The notes: generated by a model from the letters alone, not told the origin. Positions 25,415 to 34,162 are shown, counted from the stretch's first letter. The stretch: 60,884 bases of DNA from Verrucomicrobiaceae bacterium (GCA_016795365.1 JAEUHN010000003.1:1-60884), one strand, 5' to 3'. Numbers and translations: made by a program.

Positions 25415-25583
25415 AAGGCCAGGAATCAGACCCAAGCACGGTTCCGACCGGTGGGAGCGCCCAGGCGAGCTGGACGGACTCCGTTCCATCTCAGGGCCGT
25501 GGGGAGAGTCGAAGCGGGGCTGCTCGTCAGGGTTATTGAGACCGGTCTAACGTCTTAGCTCTGGCACACCGAATAATAAGACT

Positions 25584-25835
25584 ATGAATAATACGACTGA
25601 TAATCCAGAGGTGTTGCCAGCAGCGCCCTTGTTCGGCCCGTCTTCATCACACGTTCCTGTTGTTAATTACGGTGGATGGACTTCCAATTTTTTCGTGTCC
25701 GTCTCTGAAGGAACAGATGTTTTCATCATTAAACATTTGGCTAGTGACTCATCCATCGTCACTAAATATGAACAGTTCTTGGAATTAAGAGATTATCTAA
25801 ATGATGCGTATAATTCGTCAATTTCCTCGAATTAA
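25584..25835 (+). CDS. Small hypothetical protein in AT-rich island
   Basis: An 83-residue protein I do not recognise. It has no signal peptide or membrane helix; the middle part (SNFFVSVSEGTDVFIIKHLAS) could form beta strands and the end (TKYEQFLELRDYLNDAYNSS) a helix. The DNA is strongly AT-rich compared with the rest of the window and uses codons rare elsewhere here (aat, aaa, att). No Shine-Dalgarno precedes the ATG. It converges with, and overlaps by 18 bp, the next small gene. Its reality rests on the clean frame and matching composition of the neighbour. Confidence 0.5.
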   Translation: MNNTTDNPEVLPAAPLFGPSSSHVPVVNYGGWTSNFFVSVSEGTDVFIIKHLASDSSIVTKYEQFLELRDYLNDAYNSSISSN

Positions 25836-26063
25836 GTCTAGTAATTTTTGTGTGACTGTTATCGTCTGCGATTGAGTTTTCAATTTCTCGTCAAGAGTCA
25901 TTCGGCTTTGCGCTGTAAACCGTGATTCGTTTAACGATGGATTCTCTTTCTTCGCAGTCAGAAATTGTTCCTTTACTATATCGTCAATAAACATTGTTTT
26001 AATTAATTCTTTCTCGTAATCAGTTAGAACAACGTCATTACTTGGCAGCGCGAAAGTAACCAT
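25818..26063 (-). CDS. Small hypothetical protein with strong Shine-Dalgarno in AT-rich island
   Basis: An 81-residue soluble, mostly helical, charged protein that I do not recognise (LTDYEKELIKTMFIDDIVKEQF, then LDEKLKTQSQTITVTQKLLDLI). Its ATG at 26063 is preceded by AAGGAG with nine-base spacing, a textbook Shine-Dalgarno site rare in this window. AT-rich codons and this signal suggest acquired DNA, possibly phage or plasmid in origin. It overlaps the convergent small gene by 18 bp at the 3' ends. Confidence 0.62.
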   Translation of the reverse strand: MVTFALPSNDVVLTDYEKELIKTMFIDDIVKEQFLTAKKENPSLNESRFTAQSRMTLDEKLKTQSQTITVTQKLLDLIRGN

Positions 26064-26072
26064 ACTATAATT

Positions 26073-26078
26073 CTCCTT
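26073..26078 (-). promoter_or_regulatory. Strong Shine-Dalgarno site of the 81-residue gene
   Basis: AAGGAG on the minus strand, nine bases before the ATG at 26063, inside an AT-rich leader (AAGAAATTAAGGAGAATTAT). It contrasts with the pyrimidine-rich leaders of most genes around it. Confidence 0.7.
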
Positions 26079-26248
26079 AATTTCTTATTTTGATTAGCAA
26101 TATTATTGGGATTCCTCGAATTTTTGGGGATTTTTGGCCGAACTAGTTATTCATCAACACAAACGCTTGTTGAATAGCACGCAAGCGGGTGTTCAAAGCC
26201 GACAAAAAGGTGGGATAGCACGCCATGGGCGGAGTTTTCCAACAGTCG

Positions 26249-27223
26249 TTACGCGGTAGCCTTGATATGCGCCCAGCAGTGCACATGCGGGGCACCGCGG
26301 AAATACCAGACGACGTTCGGGCCTTCGATCTGCCAGTCGTCCCAGACGCCGTCCTTGCCGACGTCGGAGTTCTTGTAGAAGGACAGGTGCAGATTGTCGA
26401 AGCCGCCGGCGTCGATGAGCTTCATGGCTTCGTCGGCATCGACCTTGCGGAAGGGTTTCAGCAGGTCGCCGAGCACGAGTTTCACCAAGCCTTTCTGGTC
26501 GGCGCTGAGTTCGGTCATCGGGATGCCGGGCAGGCCGCGTTTCTTGCCGGTGAGCTTCACGGTGTCGTTGCCGCGTTCCTCGGGGCTGGCACCTAGCAGG
26601 GCCATCTCGCGCTGCTTGCCATCGAGCGCCTGGAAGACCTCGTTCGCACGCTTCGCCTGATACCAATAGACGTTGCCGTCGTGCGTGGGGCCTTCGTTGA
26701 AGCTCTTCGACGCATGGCCGTAAAAGATCGGGCCGCCGAAGGCTGCGCCTTCCACCGAGTCACCATCGCAGCGGCGCGTGCAGTGACGGCCGGTGAAGAC
26801 GAACTCAAACTTGCCCGTGCCCGGCGTGCCGAACAACGCGACCGCCGCGCTCTCGAAGCCGCCCTTGCCGCTGTCCTCCCGGAACTGGCGCAGCACTTCC
26901 TTCGCATATTCCTCGCTGTGCAGGCTGGTGAAAATCTGCTTCACCAGATCCACCTGATCGGGCTTGAACAACTGGCCGATGGGCGTCTTCACGATGTGCC
27001 AGTTGTTGTCCACCTTGGACCTCAGCTCGTGGTTGAAGTCGAAGCAGATGACCTTGCGCTGCTCCTCGGTGAGCGAGCTGTGGAGCTGCTGCACCAAGGT
27101 CTCGCCCGTGGGCTGCGATGCCGCGCGGGACTGACCGGTGGCAATGAGACTGGCGAGCGTGCCCGCGCTGGTGGCGAGGAAGTCACGACGGCTGAAACGA
27201 GAAGGTGAGATGAGAGTGTTCAT
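26249..27223 (-). CDS. Tat-exported DUF3500 family protein
   Basis: A 324-residue protein of the DUF3500 family. The N-terminus is a twin-arginine signal, SRRDFLATSAGTLASLIATG, with the RR at residues 12-13, so it is exported folded. Family blocks follow: FDFNHELRSKVDNNWH near 60, a central CTRRCDGDS with paired cysteines near 150 and GPIFYGHASKSFNEGPTHDGNVYWYQAKRANEVF near 165-200, and a C-terminal PNVVWYFRGAPHVHCWAHIKA with several His residues that could bind metal. Members are common in Planctomycetes and Verrucomicrobia; no reaction is established. The leader before the ATG is C-rich. The AT-rich island lies directly downstream. Confidence 0.9.
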   Translation of the reverse strand: MNTLISPSRFSRRDFLATSAGTLASLIATGQSRAASQPTGETLVQQLHSSLTEEQRKVICFDFNHELRSKVDNNWHIVKTPIGQLFKPDQVDLVKQIFTSLHSEEYAKEVLRQFREDSGKGGFESAAVALFGTPGTGKFEFVFTGRHCTRRCDGDSVEGAAFGGPIFYGHASKSFNEGPTHDGNVYWYQAKRANEVFQALDGKQREMALLGASPEERGNDTVKLTGKKRGLPGIPMTELSADQKGLVKLVLGDLLKPFRKVDADEAMKLIDAGGFDNLHLSFYKNSDVGKDGVWDDWQIEGPNVVWYFRGAPHVHCWAHIKATA

Positions 27224-27289
27224 GGCGTGCTTGGGATTGATCGGGTGATCATGCCCAAACGCACGCTGAAGGTCGATGCTTTTCTCCGA

Positions 27290-27763
27290 TCAGTGGACGC
27301 TGCACTTTCGGGTCTTGCACGCGCCGCTGCGGGCGAGTTCTTCGCAGCTGGCTTCGATGCGGATGCTCTTGGTCGTGGGCTTGAACCCGAGTCGGCGGGT
27401 GATGCAGTCCTCAAGCAGCGCGATGTGTTCATCTTCAAACTCGACCACCTTGTCGCAGTCGGTGCAGATGAGGTGATTGTGCTGGGGCTTCTCCAGGAAG
27501 TTGGGATCGTAGTAAGTCTGGTCGCGGCCGAGGTCGATCTCGTGCAGGAGCTTGCACTCCACTAGCAAGGTGAGCGTGCGATAGACGGTGGCACGGCTGA
27601 CGGTGCGGTCGAGCTTGCGCGCCATCTCCAGCAGTTCTTCCGCAGTGAAGTGTTCGGTGGTTGCGAAGGCGGCCTCAATGATGACCTCACGCTGCTTCGT
27701 CCGGCGCAGCCCTTGGCTGGCCAGATAGCTGTCGAGACGTTCGCGGACTTTCGGATCAATCAC
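27290..27763 (-). CDS. Fur-family metalloregulator
   Basis: A 157-residue Fur/PerR/Zur-type repressor. The winged-helix part contains GLRRTKQREVIIEAAFA and the recognition region SRATVYRTLTLL. The metal and dimer part has HNHLICTDCDKVVEFEDEHI, whose CTDC with the later ACKTRKC supplies the structural zinc cysteines. Fur senses iron, Zur zinc and PerR peroxide; sequence alone does not decide, though the extra C-terminal cysteines are seen in several types. I chose the GTG at 27763 since upstream in-frame residues are unrelated. It is divergent from the M23 peptidase gene; short GAATGAC-type repeats lie between them. Confidence 0.88.
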   Translation of the reverse strand: MIDPKVRERLDSYLASQGLRRTKQREVIIEAAFATTEHFTAEELLEMARKLDRTVSRATVYRTLTLLVECKLLHEIDLGRDQTYYDPNFLEKPQHNHLICTDCDKVVEFEDEHIALLEDCITRRLGFKPTTKSIRIEASCEELARSGACKTRKCSVH

Positions 27764-27794
27764 GCGCGCATGGTAAAGGACGGAGAAAAAATGT

Positions 27795-27815
27795 CGAATG
27801 ACGAATGAGGAATGA
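27795..27815. repeat. Heptamer tandem repeat between divergent genes
   Basis: Three 7-base units CGAATGA, CGAATGA, GGAATGA in the 85-bp gap between the Fur-family gene and the M23 peptidase gene. Related heptamers occur at 48121-48145. Confidence 0.5.
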
Positions 27816-27848
27816 CGAAGGTGACAAGTCGTCGGTTTTGAGCCAGCG

Positions 27849-28529
27849 ATGCCGATGCAAAAACTGGAGGCCTGGCTTCGACTGATTGCCCTCGTGCTGC
27901 TGGCCGTCGTGGTCGGTCGCGTTGTCTGGCTGTGTTCCGACCAGCCAGAGGTCGTCGCACGGCCCTTCGATCCCGCCTTCGTCCGTCTGAGCCCGATCGA
28001 AATCGCGGCCTTGCCCGAGGCTCCGCGCTGGGACATGCCGATGGGCTCTGAGCATGGTGCGCTGACTTACAATGCTCAGCCCTTCCGCATCACGCGGCAC
28101 CTGGGTGACGACCTCAATGGCATCGGTGGCATGAACAGCGACCTCGGTGATCCAGTGTATGCTGCTGCGACGGGCCGGGTGGTGTATTGCGGCATTCCAG
28201 GTCCTGGCTGGGGAAACATGATCATCCTCGCGCACCGCGTTCGAAATAAGGAAACAGGCGAGCTGGAGGTGGTGCAGTCGCTTTACGCGCACCTCGATTC
28301 GATGAAGGTGCGCCCCGACCAGATCGTCCATCGTGGCGATCAAATCGCGACGGTGGGCACGGCCTTTGGCAAATACTTGGCCCACCTGCACTTCGAGATC
28401 CGCCGTGGCCCGTATGTCTTCCCTGGCGTTGGATACGCCGATTCAGCATTGAACTGCGTTTCCCCTGAGCGCTTCATCGCCGAACACCGTGGTGCGGCTA
28501 ACGAAGTGCTGAGTGCGGCAGTGAAGTGA
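27849..28529 (+). CDS. M23 family metallopeptidase (LytM-type), membrane anchored
   Basis: A 226-residue protein with an N-terminal membrane helix or uncleaved signal (LRLIALVLLAVVVGRVVWL, residues 10-28) and an M23/LytM domain. Zinc ligands appear as His and Asp in TRHLGDDLNG (near 82) and the HLHFE motif near 178; the extra sheet begins GDPVYAAATGRVVYCG. M23 enzymes cut peptidoglycan cross-bridges or act as degenerate activators of amidases; the ligands here look intact. The stop abuts the stop of the convergent hemL gene with no spacer. A second in-frame ATG lies two codons downstream of the chosen one. Confidence 0.88.
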   Translation: MPMQKLEAWLRLIALVLLAVVVGRVVWLCSDQPEVVARPFDPAFVRLSPIEIAALPEAPRWDMPMGSEHGALTYNAQPFRITRHLGDDLNGIGGMNSDLGDPVYAAATGRVVYCGIPGPGWGNMIILAHRVRNKETGELEVVQSLYAHLDSMKVRPDQIVHRGDQIATVGTAFGKYLAHLHFEIRRGPYVFPGVGYADSALNCVSPERFIAEHRGAANEVLSAAVK

Positions 28530-29816
28530 TCACAAGCTCTTGAGCGCGCCTTGCACCACCTCGGCCGTGCGTGCGAGATCGTCCGGGCTGTGAGCGAGCG
28601 AGATGAAGCCGGTCTCGAACTGCGAGGGCGCGAAATACACGCCGTCTTCGAGGCACTTGTGGAAGAACTTGCGGAAGGCTGGGATGTCACTGGTCTTCGC
28701 GTCGGTGAGGTTGCGCACCGGCTTGTCGGTGAAGAAGAGGCAGAACATGCTGCCCTTGCGATACCACTGATACTCGCGGCCGGTGGTCTTGAGCGTGTCG
28801 AGCACGGCATCCTCCATGATTTGGCCGAGTTGATCGAGCTTCGCGTAGCCGTTTTGTTTCTCCATCTCGCGAAGCTGAGCTAGGCCAGCAGCCATCGCGA
28901 CGGGATTGCCGCTCAGCGTTCCAGCCTGATAAACCGGGCCATCAGGCGCGAGCAGGTCCATGATGTCGGCACGACCACCGAAGGCGCCGACGGGCAAACC
29001 ACCTCCGATCACCTTGCCCATCGCGGTGAGGTCAGGCGTGATGTTTTCGAGCTGCTGCACGCCGCCTTTCGCGAGACGGAAGCCGGTCATGACTTCGTCG
29101 AAGATGAGCAGCGCACCGTGCTTCTGCGTGATCTCGCGCAGCTTGTTGAGGTAGCCGGGCTGCGGCAGGATGAGGCCGGCATTCGCTGGGTAGCTCTCGA
29201 CGATGATCGCCGCAACTTCGTGCCCGACCTTGGCAAAGCATTCCTCCAGCGCTTCGACGTCGTTGTAGGGCAGCACGGTGGTGAGTCCCGCATAACTCGC
29301 CGGAATGCCTGCGCTGTCGGGCTTGCCATTGGTCAGCGCACCGCTGCCAGCGGCGACGAGCAAGGCGTCTACATGGCCGTGGTAGCAGCCGTCGAATTTG
29401 ATGATGCGATCGCGCCCGGTGAAGCCACGCGCCAGTCGCACGCAGCTCATGGTCGCTTCCGTGCCGCTGTTGCACATGCGGACCTTCTGCACGCTGGGCA
29501 CCCACTCGCACACAAGCTTCGCCATCTCGACCTCGTAGGGATTGGGAATGCCGAAGCTCACGCCGTCCTTCGCCGCGTTGTGAATCGCCTCAATGACCGG
29601 GAGCGGCGCGTGGCCGAGGATCGCGGGGCCCCAGGTGCCCACGTAGTCGATCATGTCCTTGCCATCGACATCCCAGATGCGCGCACCCTTCGCACGACGC
29701 ACGAAAAAGGGCTCGCCACCGACGCTGCGGAACGCGCGCACAGGTGAATTGACACCGCCGGGGATGTATTGCTTCGCTGCCGCGAAGAGCTTGGAGGAAA
29801 GGGGACCGTTGCTCAT
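28530..29816 (-). CDS. hemL: Glutamate-1-semialdehyde 2,1-aminomutase
   Basis: HemL converts glutamate-1-semialdehyde to 5-aminolevulinate in the C5 haem pathway, using pyridoxal phosphate. The 428 residues match the family. The start [24 protein letters not shown] is characteristic. [17 protein letters not shown] near 118 binds the cofactor, [15 protein letters not shown] near 240 carries the PLP Asp, and [16 protein letters not shown] near 268 supplies the Schiff-base Lys. The C-terminus is complete and ends directly against the M23 gene. The leader ACTCCCGCTCCC before the ATG has no Shine-Dalgarno. Confidence 0.97.
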   Translation of the reverse strand: MSNGPLSSKLFAAAKQYIPGGVNSPVRAFRSVGGEPFFVRRAKGARIWDVDGKDMIDYVGTWGPAILGHAPLPVIEAIHNAAKDGVSFGIPNPYEVEMAKLVCEWVPSVQKVRMCNSGTEATMSCVRLARGFTGRDRIIKFDGCYHGHVDALLVAAGSGALTNGKPDSAGIPASYAGLTTVLPYNDVEALEECFAKVGHEVAAIIVESYPANAGLILPQPGYLNKLREITQKHGALLIFDEVMTGFRLAKGGVQQLENITPDLTAMGKVIGGGLPVGAFGGRADIMDLLAPDGPVYQAGTLSGNPVAMAAGLAQLREMEKQNGYAKLDQLGQIMEDAVLDTLKTTGREYQWYRKGSMFCLFFTDKPVRNLTDAKTSDIPAFRKFFHKCLEDGVYFAPSQFETGFISLAHSPDDLARTAEVVQGALKSL

Positions 29817-29938
29817 GGGAGCGGGAGTTTTAGAGTGGGCGAGTGCATTCGTAAACCGGCTGATTCTGATTTGATCTCAAGATGATAAAAGATGAAAAAT
29901 AAACTTGAAATTGATGCAAAAAGATTCACCATGAGCCC

Positions 29939-30142
29939 ATGAGAGTAACCGTGGACATTGAGGAAAACACCCTGACCGAGTTGGCGAGGCTCACCGGCGA
30001 AAAGAAAACCAGCCCCGCCGTTGCCAAGGTCGTCGAGGATTGGGTGAAGCGTCAGAAGGCGAAGGAGTTCGGAGCACGCATCATGGAAGGCTTCTTCGAT
30101 TACCCCTTCACCAACGACGAAATCGAGAACGCGGGGGAGTAG
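29939..30142 (+). CDS. vapB: VapB-type antitoxin
   Basis: A 67-residue protein whose N-terminus (RVTVDIEENTLTELARLTGEKK, then SPAVAKVVEDWVKRQK) looks like a ribbon-helix-helix DNA-binding domain, followed by a short acidic/aromatic tail (GFFDYPFTNDEIENAG) that would wrap the toxin. It lies 6 bp upstream of a PIN-domain gene, the usual VapBC order. VapB neutralises VapC and represses the operon as a complex. The upstream 120 bp is AT-rich and could hold the promoter. The start overlaps the end of a three-codon frame (ATGAGCCCATGA), which may be chance. Confidence 0.82.
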   Translation: MRVTVDIEENTLTELARLTGEKKTSPAVAKVVEDWVKRQKAKEFGARIMEGFFDYPFTNDEIENAGE

Positions 30143-30148
30143 CCAGCC

Positions 30149-30571
30149 ATGGTCCTCGTGGATTCTTCAATCTGGATCGAAGCCTTTCGGCGTCAGGGCG
30201 ATATTCACGTCAAGCTGGCGCTGAAAGGCCTTCTCGATGAATACGAGGCCGCGTGGTGCAGCGTGGTGAAGCTGGAGGTGCTCAGCGGTGCGCGAAAGGA
30301 AGAGCGCAGGGCCTTGACCAAGCGCTTCGCCATCATCCCCTTCCTCCCAGTCACCGAGGCAGACTACGACTGGTCAGTCGAGGCAGACTGGAAGCTGCGT
30401 GAACTGGGCCACGTCGTGAAGAGCACGGACCTGCTCATCGCCGCAGTGGCTCAGCGGGCGGACATCCGAGTCTATGCGCAGGACAAGCATTTCGACATGA
30501 TGCGCGATGTGCTCGGCGTCAGCCTTTACCAGCCGGGCTACAATGGCATGTATAATCCCGGATCCGCTTAG
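30149..30571 (+). CDS. vapC: VapC-type PIN-domain ribonuclease toxin
   Basis: A 140-residue PIN-domain protein. The acidic metal-binding residues are in place: Asp in VLVDSSIWIEAF (residue 5), Glu in KLEVLSGARKEE, Asp in VKSTDLLIAAVAQR, and Asp in VYAQDKHFDMM. VapC toxins cleave tRNA or rRNA when released from VapB. It follows the antitoxin by 6 bp. The stop at 30569-30571 abuts the stop of the convergent acidic-protein gene. Confidence 0.9.
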   Translation: MVLVDSSIWIEAFRRQGDIHVKLALKGLLDEYEAAWCSVVKLEVLSGARKEERRALTKRFAIIPFLPVTEADYDWSVEADWKLRELGHVVKSTDLLIAAVAQRADIRVYAQDKHFDMMRDVLGVSLYQPGYNGMYNPGSA

Positions 30572-31831
30572 CTAGCTCTCGTCCTGAAGATTGGTTCTAA
30601 GCCGGACAATGCCTTCGCGGAGGGCAGCGAGTTCCTGGAGGAGTTCGCTGAATGCCTGCTGTGCCTGAGCCTCGGGGTGGAGAGCGGAGAGCTGTCGCAG
30701 AGCAGCCATGCCTTCATCGGCCCAGTTCATGCAGCGTTTGGTCGTGGCCAGAATCATGCCTCTGGGCATCTCATGCGTGCCGCTGTTGAGAACGCCCGCG
30801 AGCTTGCCCATGATCTGATAGGCATTGCGACAAAACACATCCGCCGGGTGATCAGGGTCTTCGCCACGATCTTCGATGCCGAGTTCCTCCAGCACATTGG
30901 TGGCTTTCAGCGCATAGTCCTGAGCAAGCTTTTGGAGCGGATGCTGATCGCGCTCGAACTCGTCGATCGCGCTCTCATCGGTCTCGGACTCATCTTCGCT
31001 AAAGGCATCGCTGAAGCTCTTCGATGAAGAAGGATCATCGTCCGCGTGCTTCCAGGCCTCGCCTTCGTCGTCTTCATCCTCGGCATCGAGGTCAATCTCG
31101 TCTAGCCAGGGACGATCGACGGGCTCATCGTCATCGACTTGATCCCAGCCCATGACATAGGCTTCCTTCTCGCGGGCATCGGGATCGTCGGCAAACTTCT
31201 CCGCAGCTTCCATGGCGGCGTCGGTGAGACGGTCGCTGGCCTGGAGGCCCTCTTCCCACTCTTCCTCGCTCATCTCCTCCGGCCATTTCGCCTCCGTCTC
31301 CGGCTTCGGCTCCTCGCGGCGGATGACGGTGGCGAGGTAGTCGCGCATGGCCTGAAGATTGAGCATCATCTGGGCCTCGTGATCATCCTCATCGAGTTCC
31401 CACGAGGCCTCCGAGACCGTCATCTGAAACTCCGCGCTCTCAATCAAGACGCGGCCATTGATCTGATCATACCACTCGATGTAGAGCGTGTTTTTCCAGA
31501 CCGCTGGCAGCTCATTGATGCGACCTTCGGCATAGGCGCGCCCCACCTCTTCGGACGGGCCTTGCACATACACTTTGGACTTCTTCGAGGCGGTGATGTC
31601 GCCCACCATGCCCTGCTGCTCGCGCCGGAAGCCCTCGCGGATGAATTGCGGCCGGGGCTCGGGGTTGGTGAAGGAGAGTTTGGTGCCAGCAATGTCGGGC
31701 CAGGCGTCGCCTTGCAAATCGAGGGTGATGGGTTCGCTCCAGCCGACCAGCCAGAGCTTGCCCGTCACACGACCCCGTTCGGTGTTGTCGATCTCACCGC
31801 GCAGGATGCCTTTGTCGATTCGCCAGGCCAC
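30572..31831 (-). CDS. Acidic hypothetical protein
   Basis: I do not recognise this 419-residue protein. The first 120 residues look like a beta-rich domain (GKLWLVGWSEPITLDLQGDAW, SFTNPEPRPQFIREGFRREQQG). Residues about 180-310 are extremely acidic (EEMSEEEWEEGL, LDAEDEDDEGEAWKHADDD). The C-terminal 120 residues are helical (HPLQKLAQDYALKATNVLEELG, with CRNAYQIMGKLAGVLNSG and CMNWADEGMAALRQL). No signal peptide. I chose the GTG at 31831 because it lies 5 bp after the upstream DUF4337 stop and begins the domain; the frame continues upstream as antisense-like sequence. Probably co-transcribed with the DUF4337 gene. Confidence 0.7.
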   Translation of the reverse strand: MAWRIDKGILRGEIDNTERGRVTGKLWLVGWSEPITLDLQGDAWPDIAGTKLSFTNPEPRPQFIREGFRREQQGMVGDITASKKSKVYVQGPSEEVGRAYAEGRINELPAVWKNTLYIEWYDQINGRVLIESAEFQMTVSEASWELDEDDHEAQMMLNLQAMRDYLATVIRREEPKPETEAKWPEEMSEEEWEEGLQASDRLTDAAMEAAEKFADDPDAREKEAYVMGWDQVDDDEPVDRPWLDEIDLDAEDEDDEGEAWKHADDDPSSSKSFSDAFSEDESETDESAIDEFERDQHPLQKLAQDYALKATNVLEELGIEDRGEDPDHPADVFCRNAYQIMGKLAGVLNSGTHEMPRGMILATTKRCMNWADEGMAALRQLSALHPEAQAQQAFSELLQELAALREGIVRLRTNLQDES

Positions 31832-31836
31832 AGGAA

Positions 31837-32349
31837 CTACATGAGGAAAGCAACGATGCCTTGATAAATGCCAAAGACACCGACTGCCAGACCAGCAAAG
31901 TAAATGCCCTTCCAGCGGACGAGAATGGCAATGGAGCAAATCACGACCGAGATTTGAAGCAGCAGGGCCGCGACGTCGCATTGATCATCGATCGCCTGAC
32001 CTTGAGCGGCTTCCTTCATGAGTGCTTCGGCAGCCGTCTTGATTTCCTTCTTCTCCGCATCGTAACGCTCGGCTTCTTTCTTGAGCTCCTCGATCTTGGC
32101 CTTGGCCGCATCGGTTGTCGCCAGGGCTGCGAGCAGCTCGGCGTTGTTGGCCGAAAAATTTTCCTTCAGGCTCTTCGCTTGATAGTAGGCCCATTGATTG
32201 GAGGCCAGGTTGGTCTTCACGATCGCGTCTGCCTGGCCGTTGTTGCCAGTGTTATCGACAAAGGCCAGCACCACCGCCAGGATGGCGACGGAGAGTGCGA
32301 TCACTTTCTCATACGGATCTTTTGCTTCGGGAAGTTCGACATCTGCCAT
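31837..32349 (-). CDS. DUF4337 family membrane protein
   Basis: A 170-residue inner-membrane protein of the DUF4337 family. One membrane helix near residues 15-31 (VIALSVAILAVVLAFVD) is followed by the family motif ASNQWAYYQAKSLKENF near 49-65. A charged coiled-coil segment (AKAKIEELKKEAERYDAEKKEIK) comes next, then two closing helices (ISVVICSIAILV and IYFAGLAVGVFGIYQGIVAFL). Function unknown. The ATG at 32349 fits the family start. The acidic hypothetical gene starts 5 bp after its stop, suggesting a two-gene operon. Confidence 0.88.
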   Translation of the reverse strand: MADVELPEAKDPYEKVIALSVAILAVVLAFVDNTGNNGQADAIVKTNLASNQWAYYQAKSLKENFSANNAELLAALATTDAAKAKIEELKKEAERYDAEKKEIKTAAEALMKEAAQGQAIDDQCDVAALLLQISVVICSIAILVRWKGIYFAGLAVGVFGIYQGIVAFLM

Positions 32350-32428
32350 AGGCCTCGATTCAAGCCAACGAGCACTCCCGATGCAAGGCCTTTGACCAAA
32401 TCCACACGCCGCGCTACGTCGCGCCTTC

Positions 32429-34159
32429 ATGAGCACCCGAAAGACCCCTGAACAACTTCGCTCCTGGCGTTGGTTTGGCCGCGATGAATTGCGTTCGTTT
32501 GGACACCGTTCGCGAGCCAAGCAAAATGGCTTCGATTCCTTCGACTACACCGGCAAGCCCGTCATCGGCATCTTCAATACCTGGACCGATCTGAACTCCT
32601 GCCACATGCACCTGCGGCTGACTGCTGAAGCGGTGAAACGTGGCGTGCTGCAAGCTGGCGGGCTGCCCATGGAAGTGCCCGTGATGAGTGCTGGCGAGAT
32701 GTTCACCAAGCCGACGGCCATGTTCCACCGCAATTTCCTCGCCATGGAAACGGAAGAACTCCTGCGTGCCAACCCCCTCGATGGCGCGGTGCTGCTCGGC
32801 GGCTGTGACAAGTCCACGCCTGCGCTGCTGATGGGTGCCTTCAGCATGAATCTCCCGTCCATCTACATGCCATGCGGCCCCATGATCCGTGGCTTGTGGC
32901 GTGGCGAAACCCTCGCGAGTGGCAGCGATGTTTGGAAGTATTGGGACGAAAAACGTGCAGGCAATCTCAGTGATGCTGCGTGGTGCGAGATCGAGGACGG
33001 CATCGCGCGTTCCCCGGGGCATTGCATGACGATGGGCACGGCGAGCACGATGACAGCCATGGCAGAGGTCCTTGGCATGACCTTGCCCGGTGCCTCGTCC
33101 ATTCCTGCTGTTGATTCTGCGCACAGCCGCATGGCTGCCGCAGTGGGCAGGCAGATCGTCGAGAACGTCTGGAACGATCTTAAGCCGACCGATGTGGTCA
33201 CTGCGCACAGCTTTGACAATGCGATCAAGGTGGACATGGCGCTCGGTGGCAGCACCAACGCGATCGTGCATCTCATCGCCATGGCAGGAAGGCTTGGCAT
33301 CAAGCTGCCGCTGGAGCGCTTTGACGAACTTTCCCAGTGCACGCCTCTGCTCGCCAACTTGCGCCCTAGCGGCAAGTATTTGATGGATGACTTCTACGCC
33401 GCGGGTGGTCTGCGCGCGCTCCTGAACGGAATGCGCGAACTGCTGCACACTGAGTCCATCACGGTCAATGGCAGGACCTTGGGCGAGAACGTCGCTGACT
33501 GCGAGAACTTCAACTCCGACGTCATCCGCACGCCCGCGACAGCGATCGATAGCAATGGCGGCACCACGGTTCTTCGTGGCAACCTCGCGCCCAATGGAGC
33601 CGTAATCAAACACGCTGCCGTGCTCGATCCCGCGTTGCTCCAGCACACTGGTCCTGCGTTGGTTTTTGATGATTACAACGATCTCAAAAAGCGCCTCGAC
33701 GATCCTGATCTCAATGTGACGAAGGATACCGTGCTCGTGCTTCGCAACGCTGGTCCCGTGGGTGCTCCAGGGATGCCTGAGTGGGGCATGCTGCCCGTGC
33801 CGAAAAAGCTCCTGGTGCAGGGCGTGCGCGACATGGTCCGCGTCTCTGATGCCCGCATGAGCGGCACCAGCTACGGCACCTGTGTCTTGCACGCGGCACC
33901 GGAAAGCGCCGTTGGCGGTCCGCTCGCGCTAGTGAAAACCGGAGACCTGATCAAGCTCGACCTTAAAGCCCGCCGCATCGACATGCTCGTCAGCGATGAG
34001 GAACTCGCTCAACGCAAAACCCAATGGAAACCGAAGCCGAATCGCTTCGCTCGCGGCTATGGCAAGCTCTACGTCGAGCATGTCACGCAAGCGAACGAAG
34101 GTGCCGACTTCGATTTCCTCCAGTTCGGCCCCGATGCGGGCGAACCGGAGATTCATTGA
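32429..34159 (+). CDS. IlvD/Edd-family dehydratase, sugar-acid type (arabinonate dehydratase-like)
   Basis: A 576-residue Fe-S dehydratase of the IlvD/Edd family. The start RKTPEQLRSWRWFGRDELRSFGHRSR is characteristic of the L-arabinonate/xylonate dehydratase branch rather than the dihydroxy-acid dehydratase of branched-chain synthesis. Cluster-binding regions are FNTWTDLNSCHMHL (near 50) and LLGGCDKSTPALL (near 125), with MGTASTMTAMAEVLG near 205 and the C-terminal SDARMSGTSYGTCVLHAAPESAVGGPLA. The likely reaction is dehydration of an aldonic acid to a 2-keto-3-deoxy acid. No other sugar-catabolism gene is adjacent except a distant SDR, so the substrate is uncertain. Confidence 0.9.
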   Translation: MSTRKTPEQLRSWRWFGRDELRSFGHRSRAKQNGFDSFDYTGKPVIGIFNTWTDLNSCHMHLRLTAEAVKRGVLQAGGLPMEVPVMSAGEMFTKPTAMFHRNFLAMETEELLRANPLDGAVLLGGCDKSTPALLMGAFSMNLPSIYMPCGPMIRGLWRGETLASGSDVWKYWDEKRAGNLSDAAWCEIEDGIARSPGHCMTMGTASTMTAMAEVLGMTLPGASSIPAVDSAHSRMAAAVGRQIVENVWNDLKPTDVVTAHSFDNAIKVDMALGGSTNAIVHLIAMAGRLGIKLPLERFDELSQCTPLLANLRPSGKYLMDDFYAAGGLRALLNGMRELLHTESITVNGRTLGENVADCENFNSDVIRTPATAIDSNGGTTVLRGNLAPNGAVIKHAAVLDPALLQHTGPALVFDDYNDLKKRLDDPDLNVTKDTVLVLRNAGPVGAPGMPEWGMLPVPKKLLVQGVRDMVRVSDARMSGTSYGTCVLHAAPESAVGGPLALVKTGDLIKLDLKARRIDMLVSDEELAQRKTQWKPKPNRFARGYGKLYVEHVTQANEGADFDFLQFGPDAGEPEIH

Positions 34160-34162
34160 TTC

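Larger units (their letters stand above)
24509..25583. other. Gene-poor, repeat-rich accessory region
   Basis: About 1.1 kb without a convincing gene. It holds a 248-bp nested inverted-repeat element (24669-24916), a GC-rich unique stretch, and a 21-bp minisatellite of about 13 units (25147-25414). Open frames exist on both strands, but they are Arg/Pro/Gly-rich and follow the repeats, with no start signal or homologous domain. The right end turns abruptly AT-rich near 25550. Confidence 0.7.

Noticed and set aside
25116..25439. A PDGG-repeat protein encoded by the minisatellite on the minus strand
   Set aside because: The reading is repetitive and open only because the unit is 21 bp. No start signal, signal peptide or folded part supports it, though it cannot be fully excluded.
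26146..26176. Terminator-like hairpin (TATTCATCAACA ... CTTGTTGAATA) after the DUF3500 gene
   Set aside because: The stem has mismatches and a long loop and no T-run on the proper side; pairing is weak.
29931..29942. Leader peptide (ATGAGCCCATGA) coupling vapB translation
   Set aside because: Only three codons and no ribosome site; such overlaps arise easily by chance.
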